Source: an uncultured Francisella sp. (lineage in GTDB: Bacteria; Pseudomonadota; Gammaproteobacteria; Burkholderiales; Neisseriaceae). Taken from it: DNA of 5,142 bases. Made by a program: the position numbers and the translations under genes. This document shows, piece after piece, positions 1-5,142 of the stretch. The notes below the pieces were generated by a model. That model saw only the letters and a program-made list of their open reading frames with translations. It made no database searches and had not been told where the DNA came from. Every line of letters begins with the position of its first letter. Position 1 is the first letter of the stretch. Where the stretch lies: NCBI GenBank assembly GCA_905373555.1, contig CAJPTP010000098.1:1-5142 (forward strand). Reading direction: 5' to 3'.

Positions 1-2115
1 AAGGCGGTGGACGAGGATGCCTATTTCCTCGCATGGACGACGACCCCGTGGACGCTGCCGTCCAACCGGGGCGTGTGCCTCAATCCCGCCGAGGCCTACG
101 AGCTGGTCGACTCCGACAAGGGCCTGCTGATTTTGGGCAAGGAGCTGCGCGAGGAGTCGGTCCGGCGCATCGGCTTGACCGTCAAGGCGTCGTTGGGCGA
201 GTGCAAAGGCCGCGACTTGGAAGGGGTCGTGTGCCGTCATCCCTATTTGGACCGCGATTCGCCCATCGTGCTGGGCAACCACGTGGAAATGACCCCGGGC
301 TCGGGCACGGGCTTGGTCCACACCGCCCCCTGCCACGGCGCGGATGACTACGCGGTCGGCGCGCGCTACGGCCTGCCCATCGACGACTTCATCGACAAAA
401 AGGGCCGCTTCGCCCCCGACACGCCTTTGGTGGGCGGGTTGGTCGTGTGGGACGCCAACGACGTCGTGGTCGAGGAGATCAAAAAGAACGGCGCCTTGCT
501 CAAGGCGGGCAAGATCCGGCACTCCTACCCGCACTGCTGGCGGCACAAGACGCCGCTGATCTACCGATCCACCCCGCAATGGTTCATCTCCATGGACAAG
601 CCCGGGTCCAACGGCAAGACGCTGCGGCAAAACGCCTTGGAGGCGATCGACGCGACGGATTTCTACCCCTCTTGGGGGCAGCTGCGCATCAAAAACATGG
701 TCAAAGAGCGCCTCGACTGGTGCGTCTCGCGCCAGCGTTTTTGGGGCACGCCCATGTGCTTTTTCGTGGACAAGGAAACGGGCGAATTGCACCCCGACAG
801 CTATGAGCTGATCCAGAAGGTCGCCGACCTGATCGAAAAGCATGGCATCGAGGTGTGGTCGACCCTGAAGACGGAGACGCTTCTGGGCGCCGACGCCGAC
901 CGGTACGAGAAGATGACCGACACGGTGGACGTGTGGTTCGACTCGGGCAGCACCCACTATTCGGTTTTGGACGCGCGCGAGGAGCTGGGCTCCCCCGCCG
1001 ATTTGTACCTCGAGGGCTCCGACCAGCACCGCGGGTGGTTCCAATCCTCGCTTCTGATCAGCTGCGCGATCAACCACCGCGCCCCGTATCGCTCGATCTT
1101 GACCCACGGCTTCGTGGTCGACGAGAACGGCCGCAAGATGTCCAAGTCGCTGGGCAACGTGGTCGCGCCCCAAGAGGTGGTCGACACGCTCGGCGCCGAC
1201 GTGCTGCGGCTGTGGGTCGCGGGCGCCGATTACGCCGAGGAGCTCGTGATTTCCAAAGAGCACCTCAAGCGGGTGTCCGACTCTTACCGCCGCGTGCGCA
1301 ACACCCTGCGCTTTTTGCTCGCGAACCTGTCGGATTTCGATCCCGTGGCCGAGGCGCTGGCCTTCCCCGACATGGTCGAGATGGACCGCTACGCCGTGCT
1401 GCTGGCCAAGCGCCTGCAAGACCGGCTCATGGGGCATTACACGCAGTACCAGTTCCACTACGTCGTGCAGGAGATGATGAAGTTCCTCACCGACGACATG
1501 GGCGGCTTCTACCTCGACGCCTTGAAGGATCGGCTCTACACGATGCCCGCCAACTGCCGCTCGCGCAAGAGCGCCCAGACGGCCTTGTTCCACATCGCGC
1601 GCTCGGTCACGCTGATGCTGTCGCCCATCTTGGCCTTCACCGCCGAGGAGGCGTGGCAGACGCTGACCAACAACAACGAGGACAGCGTGCTGTTCAACGT
1701 CGCGCACATCTTCCCGGACGTCGGCCAAGAGGAGGAGGACGCCTTGGTCGAGAAGTGGGCGACGATCCGCTCCGTCCGCGACGAGGTGAACAAGGAGCTG
1801 GAGGCTTTGCGCTCGGCCAACGCCATCGGCTCGGCGCTGCAGGCCAACGTGGATCTGATCGCCCCCAAGGCGATCGTCGAGACGCTGAACTCCTTGGGCG
1901 ACGAGCTGAAGTACGTGTTCATGGTCTCGTCCATCGACGCGCGCGAAGGCGAGGGCGACAAGCTGCAGGTGGCCGCCCGCCCGACCGCCGACGCCAAGTG
2001 CGAGCGCTGCTGGCACTACACCAAGGATGTGGGCGTCTTGACCGAGCATCCCACGCTGTGTTTGCGCTGCGCGCACGCGCTCAAGGGCGAGGCCGAGGAG
2101 CGGCGCTTTGCTTGA
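1..2115 (+). CDS. ileS: isoleucyl-tRNA synthetase (IleRS), 5'-truncated by window edge
   Basis: Cytoplasmic class I aminoacyl-tRNA synthetase that charges tRNA-Ile with isoleucine and hydrolyses misactivated valine. The frame is open from base 1 and ends at TGA 2113-2115, giving 704 residues; the E. coli enzyme is 938, so roughly 230 residues with the Rossmann-fold HIGH motif lie upstream. The GTG at base 7 is internal, not a start. Visible in order: the editing-site threonine-rich peptide WTTTPW (34-51); the editing motif GTGLVHTAP (304-330), with the conserved His at 319-321 and Asp at 346-348; DWCVSRQRFWG (about 715-747); WFDSGSTH (about 934-957); GSDQHRGWFQSS (about 1015-1050); the catalytic loop KMSKS (1135-1149); then the helical anticodon-binding region. 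The C-terminus carries two Cys-x2-Cys pairs (1999-2010 and 2059-2070), the zinc site of E. coli-type IleRS. One oddity is a Cys (331-333) where E. coli has Gly in the editing motif. No frameshift is seen. Identification is very secure. Confidence 0.98.
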   Translation, partial: KAVDEDAYFLAWTTTPWTLPSNRGVCLNPAEAYELVDSDKGLLILGKELREESVRRIGLTVKASLGECKGRDLEGVVCRHPYLDRDSPIVLGNHVEMTPGSGTGLVHTAPCHGADDYAVGARYGLPIDDFIDKKGRFAPDTPLVGGLVVWDANDVVVEEIKKNGALLKAGKIRHSYPHCWRHKTPLIYRSTPQWFISMDKPGSNGKTLRQNALEAIDATDFYPSWGQLRIKNMVKERLDWCVSRQRFWGTPMCFFVDKETGELHPDSYELIQKVADLIEKHGIEVWSTLKTETLLGADADRYEKMTDTVDVWFDSGSTHYSVLDAREELGSPADLYLEGSDQHRGWFQSSLLISCAINHRAPYRSILTHGFVVDENGRKMSKSLGNVVAPQEVVDTLGADVLRLWVAGADYAEELVISKEHLKRVSDSYRRVRNTLRFLLANLSDFDPVAEALAFPDMVEMDRYAVLLAKRLQDRLMGHYTQYQFHYVVQEMMKFLTDDMGGFYLDALKDRLYTMPANCRSRKSAQTALFHIARSVTLMLSPILAFTAEEAWQTLTNNNEDSVLFNVAHIFPDVGQEEEDALVEKWATIRSVRDEVNKELEALRSANAIGSALQANVDLIAPKAIVETLNSLGDELKYVFMVSSIDAREGEGDKLQVAARPTADAKCERCWHYTKDVGVLTEHPTLCLRCAHALKGEAEERRFA

Positions 2116-2148
2116 CGCGCCCCGGCCCCGGCCTGGGCCCGATGGATC

Positions 2149-2155
2149 GAAAGGA
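2149..2155 (+). promoter_or_regulatory. ribosome binding site for lspA
   Basis: GAAAGGA lies 6 bases before the TTG at 2162 and is the only good Shine-Dalgarno-like stretch in the ileS-lspA gap. It decides the lspA start in favour of TTG 2162 over the more upstream in-frame TTG at 2108, which lies inside ileS. Confidence 0.65.
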
Positions 2156-2161
2156 TCGCAA

Positions 2162-2845
2162 TTGAACGAGCCCAAAGAACGGCGCCCGGGCGCGCCCGGC
2201 GCCCCCGCCGCCCGCGCCCGCCGAAGCCTGGGGGCGGCCCGGCCCGGCCACGCCTTGGCGATTGTTTTGATCGTCGCCTTGGATCAAATCACCAAGCAGG
2301 CGATCTTGCGCAACTTGGAATACCGCGATCGGGTCAACGTGATCCCCGGTTTTTTCGACTTGGTGTATTTCCGCAACACCGGGGCGGCGTTCAGCTTCTT
2401 GGACAACCAGGCCGGATGGCAAAACGCCTTCTTCGCCTGCTTCGCCTTCGCCGTGTGCGGGGCGCTGGTTTGGCTCGCGGCCAAGCGGCGCATCGTCGGC
2501 GCCGAGGTGTGGGCGGCGACGCTCATCGTCGCGGGCGCCTTGGGCAACGTGGTCGATCGCCTTTTGCATGGCTTCGTCGTGGACTTCCTGTCGTTTTACT
2601 TGGGCGGCCGGCATTTCCCGGCGTTCAACGTCGCCGACAGCGCCATCACCCTCGGCGCGGGCTTGCTGTTGCTGCTGTCGCTCAAAGCGGGCCGCGGGGA
2701 GGCGGCGCGCCCGGGCGGGGATGAGGGCGCCGACGGCCCCAAGGAAGCCCCAAAGCAAGCGGGCCCCGCCGGCTCGGGCGAACAGGGCGGGACGGGCGCC
2801 AAGGCGGCGGGCGCGGCGCGCCCGGATGGGAAAGCGCATGGCTGA
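2162..2845 (+). CDS. lspA: lipoprotein signal peptidase (signal peptidase II)
   Basis: Inner-membrane aspartyl protease that cleaves the signal peptide from prolipoproteins after the lipobox cysteine has received diacylglyceryl. With TTG 2162 as start it has 227 residues, against about 160-170 for the family. Visible: a Pro/Arg/Ala-rich N-terminal stretch (1-29); a first hydrophobic segment running into the conserved D-Q-x-x-K motif (D41, K45); the NTGAAFS motif (72-78); a second hydrophobic segment (about 89-107); a third (about 116-127) ending in GNVVDR (128-133); and a fourth (about 162-174). The catalytic dyad is present as D141 in VVDF and D159 in FNVADS, spaced 18 residues apart as in E. 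coli. After the last membrane segment comes a tail of about 53 residues rich in Gly, Ala, Pro and charged residues, which the family does not need. The gene lies 46 bases after ileS, a pairing common in bacteria, and its last 8 bases overlap ispH. The TTG start is inferred from the ribosome binding site; family assignment is secure. Confidence 0.95.
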   Translation: MNEPKERRPGAPGAPAARARRSLGAARPGHALAIVLIVALDQITKQAILRNLEYRDRVNVIPGFFDLVYFRNTGAAFSFLDNQAGWQNAFFACFAFAVCGALVWLAAKRRIVGAEVWAATLIVAGALGNVVDRLLHGFVVDFLSFYLGGRHFPAFNVADSAITLGAGLLLLLSLKAGRGEAARPGGDEGADGPKEAPKQAGPAGSGEQGGTGAKAAGAARPDGKAHG

Positions 2846-3851
2846 CGCGCCGTCTTGCGGCGCGGGATCCGGCGGCGGGGATTCCGGCGGCGCGGCCCCC
2901 AAGCCCGGCGCCAAGCCGCGCAAGGTCTATTGCCTGGCCAACCCGCGGGGGTTTTGCGCGGGGGTCGATCGCGCGATCAACATCGTCGAAAAGGCGCTGG
3001 GGAAGTTCGGCGCCCCGATCTACGTCCGCCACGAGGTCGTGCACAACCGCTACGTCGTGAGCCGGCTCAAGGCCAAAGGGGTGGTCTTTGTCGAGGACTT
3101 GGATGAGGTGCCGCCGGGCGCCGTTTTGATCTACTCGGCGCACGGCGTGGCCAAGTCCATCCGAGAGGAGGCCGCCCGGCGCGGCTTTCGCGTGTTCGAC
3201 GCGACCTGCCCGTTGGTGACCAAGGTGCACCGCGAGGTCGAGCGGCTCGACGGCCAAGGCCGGCAGATCGTCATGATCGGCCACAAGGGCCACCCCGAGG
3301 TCGAGGGCACGATGGGCCAGATCGAGGGGCAGATGCTGTTGGTCGAGAGCGTCGCCGACGTCGCGAAGCTGCGCGTTCGCGACCCAAGCCGGCTTGCGCA
3401 TGTGTCGCAAACGACGCTGTCGGTCGACGAGACCCAAGCCATCGTCGCCGCCCTGAAGGCCCGTTTCCCCGAGATCAAAAGCCCGAGCAAGGATGACATT
3501 TGCTACGCCACGCAAAACAGGCAAGACGCCGTGAAGCGGCTGTGCGAGCGCTGCGACGGCGTGGTGGTCGTGGGCTCGCCCAACAGCTCCAACTCCAACC
3601 GGCTGCGCGAGGTCGCGCGCCTGCGCGGGGTCGACGCGTGTCTGGTCGACGACGCGCAGGGCTTGCAGGCCAGCTGGTTTGAGGGCAAAAGCCGCGTCGG
3701 GGTGACGGCGGGCGCCTCGGCGCCCGAGATTTTGGTGGACGGCGTGCTGCGCCGTCTGCGCGAATGGGGCTTCGAGCCCGAAAACGAGGGGCAAGGCGCC
3801 CAAGGCGGCGAGGACATCGCTTTTGTCCTGCCCGTTGAGCTGCGCGATTGA
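2838..3851 (+). CDS. ispH: 4-hydroxy-3-methylbut-2-enyl diphosphate reductase (IspH/LytB)
   Basis: Cytoplasmic iron-sulfur enzyme for the last step of the MEP isoprenoid pathway, reducing HMBPP to IPP and DMAPP. It has 337 residues (E. coli IspH has 316). The three cluster-binding cysteines are present: C40 in GFCAGVDRAI, C124 in DATCPLV and C222 in DICYATQNRQ. The substrate-site motifs are also seen: HEVVHN, SAHGV, GHKGHPEVEGT with its His and Glu, the SQTTLS threonine, SPNSSNSNRL and GASAPE. The surplus length is mostly a Gly/Ser/Pro-rich N-terminal extension of about 30 residues before the first beta strand (KVYCLANPRGFC). ATG 2838 is chosen because GGGAAAG (2828-2834) stands just before it; an in-frame ATG at 2826 would add only four residues and has no purine-rich site upstream. 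The start overlaps the lspA stop by 8 bases, which suggests translational coupling. No fkpB-type gene stands between lspA and ispH, unlike in E. coli. Function is secure; the start is less so. Confidence 0.96.
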   Translation: MADAPSCGAGSGGGDSGGAAPKPGAKPRKVYCLANPRGFCAGVDRAINIVEKALGKFGAPIYVRHEVVHNRYVVSRLKAKGVVFVEDLDEVPPGAVLIYSAHGVAKSIREEAARRGFRVFDATCPLVTKVHREVERLDGQGRQIVMIGHKGHPEVEGTMGQIEGQMLLVESVADVAKLRVRDPSRLAHVSQTTLSVDETQAIVAALKARFPEIKSPSKDDICYATQNRQDAVKRLCERCDGVVVVGSPNSSNSNRLREVARLRGVDACLVDDAQGLQASWFEGKSRVGVTAGASAPEILVDGVLRRLREWGFEPENEGQGAQGGEDIAFVLPVELRD

Positions 3852-3883
3852 GCGCTCGGCCCGGTCGAGCCTTCGCGGCGCAA

Positions 3884-3942
3884 GCCGATCGATCGGCGCC
3901 GATGGGGCCGCGAAAGACGCGAGGCGCCGAAGCCGGGCGCCC
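3884..3942 (+). other. overlapping GC-rich inverted repeats in the ispH-hisZ gap
   Basis: The 103-base gap (3852-3954) contains a perfect 14-base palindrome GCCGATCGATCGGC (3884-3897). Overlapping it is an 8-base stem TCGGCGCC/GGCGCCGA (3893-3900 with 3923-3930, loop 22). The right arm of that stem could instead pair with GGCGCC at 3936-3941 (loop 7). No run of T follows, so this is not a recognisable intrinsic terminator, and there is no run of His codons to suggest a histidine-type leader peptide. GGCGCC is self-complementary and likely by chance in such GC-rich DNA, so a function is only a possibility. Confidence 0.3.
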
Positions 3943-3952
3943 AAGGGGGGGG
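3943..3952 (+). promoter_or_regulatory. probable ribosome binding site of hisZ, with G8 run
   Basis: AAGG followed by further G residues (eight G in a row, 3945-3952) ends two bases before the hisZ ATG. The AAGG part is 8 bases from the start, a normal spacing. It is the only purine-rich stretch near the start and supports ATG 3955, although the frame is open further upstream to 3823. Confidence 0.5.
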
Positions 3953-3954
3953 TC

Positions 3955-5133
3955 ATGCAATCTTGGCAATTGCCCGACAACATCGCCGACGTGCTGCCCA
4001 CGTCGGCCAGGCGGCTGGAGACGACCAAGGAAAGCCTGCTGGGGCTGTTTCGCTCCTACGGCTACGAGCTGGTGGTGCCGCCTTTGATGCAGTACTCGGA
4101 GTCGCTTTTGGTCGACATCGACCCCGGGCTCTCGATCAAAACCATCCGCGCCGTGGATCAGCTCACGGGCCTGCAAATGGGCCTGCGCGCCGACATCACG
4201 CCGCAAATCTCGCGCATCGACGCCCATTTGTTGGCCGAGCGCAAGGGCGTCAACCGGCTGTGCTACGCGGCGCCCGTTTTGAGCGCCGTGCCCGCGTCGA
4301 TGCTGAGCTCCCGCGAGCCGCTGCAGATGGGCGCCGAGCTGTATGGCTTGGAGTCGGCCGAGGGCGACGTGGAGCTGATCGAGCTGATGTTTCGCTGCCT
4401 AAGCCTGCTGGGCGCGGGCGACGCCATGCTGTCGCTGGGCCACGTGGGCGTGTTTCAGGCTCTGGCCCAAAACGCGGGGCTTGACCGGGCGGGGTGCGAG
4501 GAGCTGGTGGAGCGCATCCAAACCAAGGACAAGCCCGACGTCGAGGCCGCCTGCCGCAAATACCGGCTGGATGCGGAAACGACCGCGGCGATGATATCCC
4601 TGTGCGACCTGTGCGGCGGCGACGACACCTTGGAGCGGGCGCGCCGCGAGCTGCCCAACCTTCAGGCGGTGGGCTTGGCGCTGGACTTGTTGGAGGGGGT
4701 GCGCGAGCGCTTCGCCGACAAGCCTTGCCACATCGACTTGGGCGAGCTGCGCATGGATCAGTACCACACGGGGCTGCTGTTCAGCGCCTACGGGCCCGCC
4801 TGGTCGGGCTCGGTCATGCGCGGGGGGCGCTACAACGGCTTGGGCAAGTATTTCGGCCGCAGCCGCTACGCCACGGGCTTCAGCTTCGATTTGAAGGATT
4901 TCCTCGACATGATCCCCGAGAACCGCCAAAGCCGGGCGATCTTGGTCGACAGGCGCGATCTGCCCAAGGCCCGGGCGCTGGTGGACAAGCTGCGCGCCCA
5001 AGGCGAGTCGGTGATCGCGGACTACCTGTCCGAGGGCCCGGAATCGCTGGGATGCGACAGAAAGATCGTCTGGGATGAGCGCGCGCGCGCCTACGCCGTG
5101 CGCCCCGCCGAGGCCGAGGGGGGCGCGCGCTAA
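3955..5133 (+). CDS. hisZ: ATP phosphoribosyltransferase regulatory subunit (HisZ)
   Basis: A HisRS-like protein without tRNA-charging activity that, in the family, assembles with short-form HisG to make ATP phosphoribosyltransferase, the first and feedback-controlled enzyme of histidine synthesis. It has 392 residues, usual for HisZ and shorter than most HisRS. Features: the N-terminal WQLPDNIADVLP (4-15) and GYELVVPPL (36-44); LRADITPQISRIDAH (77-91), the HisZ form of class II motif 2; GELRMDQYHTGLLFSAYG (from 263), standing where HisRS has its catalytic R-G-x-D-Y-Y motif; RGGRYNGL (289-296); ATGFSFDLKDF (306-316); and a C-terminal CDRKIV...AVRP ending as in betaproteobacterial HisZ, with no separate anticodon-binding domain. 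ATG 3955 is chosen because the HisZ N-terminal motif begins at once and a purine-rich site precedes it. The open frame upstream (to 3823) overlaps ispH and resembles nothing. In many betaproteobacteria hisZ sits by hflC and purA; here it follows ispH by 103 bases. HisRS itself is the main alternative and is disfavoured by the altered motifs. Confidence 0.93.
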   Translation: MQSWQLPDNIADVLPTSARRLETTKESLLGLFRSYGYELVVPPLMQYSESLLVDIDPGLSIKTIRAVDQLTGLQMGLRADITPQISRIDAHLLAERKGVNRLCYAAPVLSAVPASMLSSREPLQMGAELYGLESAEGDVELIELMFRCLSLLGAGDAMLSLGHVGVFQALAQNAGLDRAGCEELVERIQTKDKPDVEAACRKYRLDAETTAAMISLCDLCGGDDTLERARRELPNLQAVGLALDLLEGVRERFADKPCHIDLGELRMDQYHTGLLFSAYGPAWSGSVMRGGRYNGLGKYFGRSRYATGFSFDLKDFLDMIPENRQSRAILVDRRDLPKARALVDKLRAQGESVIADYLSEGPESLGCDRKIVWDERARAYAVRPAEAEGGAR

Positions 5134-5142
5134 GCTTGGCGG

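Noticed and set aside
855..2165. Long open frame (436 codons) on the + strand inside ileS
   Set aside because: It is a GC-driven shadow: Arg/Gly/Ala-rich with no recognisable motif, and fully overlapped by the conserved IleRS frame.
2142..2165. Seven-codon mini-frame starting at ATG 2142 before lspA
   Set aside because: Too short to support as a gene and without its own ribosome binding site; it ends across the lspA TTG start and is most likely incidental.
2081..2923. 280-codon open frame on the - strand opposite lspA
   Set aside because: Antisense shadow of lspA, rich in Arg, Ala, Gly and Gln without domain signals; no plausible ribosome binding context was seen.
3823..3954. Possible N-terminal extension of HisZ into ispH
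   Set aside because: The frame is open, but the residues resemble no HisZ sequence, while the family N-terminus begins right after ATG 3955.
3852..3954. Intrinsic terminator or histidine-type attenuator before hisZ
   Set aside because: Stems exist, but there is no T-tract after them and no short leader frame with repeated His codons.
2682..4028. 448-codon open frame on the - strand across lspA, ispH and hisZ
   Set aside because: It lies antisense to ispH with all its conserved motifs; the product is compositionally biased and crosses gene borders, as expected for a codon-bias artefact.
1..5142. Novel defence, mobile or repeat-based system
   Set aside because: All long conserved frames are explained by four housekeeping genes; no direct-repeat array, transposase, attachment site or RNA gene was seen by reading.

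Overview
The window looks like an ordinary housekeeping segment of a GC-rich proteobacterial chromosome. Four genes lie tightly packed on the + strand: ileS (5' end cut off by the window edge), lspA, ispH and hisZ. Placement in the Betaproteobacteria (Burkholderiales-like) is an inference. It rests on the ileS-lspA-ispH neighbourhood, on a zinc-binding IleRS C-terminus of the kind found in many proteobacteria, and on a HisZ protein whose motifs resemble betaproteobacterial HisZ. Genus cannot be told from the sequence. Coding is strongly GC-biased, with frequent TTG and CTG leucine codons, and this opens many long spurious frames on both strands.

Layout: 1-2115 holds the C-terminal three quarters of isoleucyl-tRNA synthetase (editing domain, KMSKS catalytic half, anticodon-binding helices, C-terminal zinc site). 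The class I HIGH motif lies upstream of the window. After a 46-base gap with a good ribosome binding site, lspA (2162-2845, TTG start) encodes the lipoprotein signal peptidase, with both catalytic aspartates and an unusually long low-complexity tail. ispH (2838-3851) overlaps the end of lspA by 8 bases and has all three iron-sulfur cysteines. A 103-base gap with GC-rich inverted repeats but no T-tract separates it from hisZ (3955-5133), the regulatory subunit of ATP phosphoribosyltransferase. The last 9 bases are non-coding or unresolved.

The genes do not form one pathway. They serve translation (ileS), envelope lipoprotein maturation (lspA), isoprenoid precursor synthesis by the MEP route (ispH) and the first step of histidine synthesis (hisZ). 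The first three are close enough to be cotranscribed, and ispH is probably translationally coupled to lspA. No mobile element, CRISPR array, RNA gene or novel defence-like system was seen. The points worth a second look are small: the LspA tail and IspH N-terminal extension at the lspA/ispH junction, a Cys in the IleRS editing motif, and the inverted repeats before hisZ.
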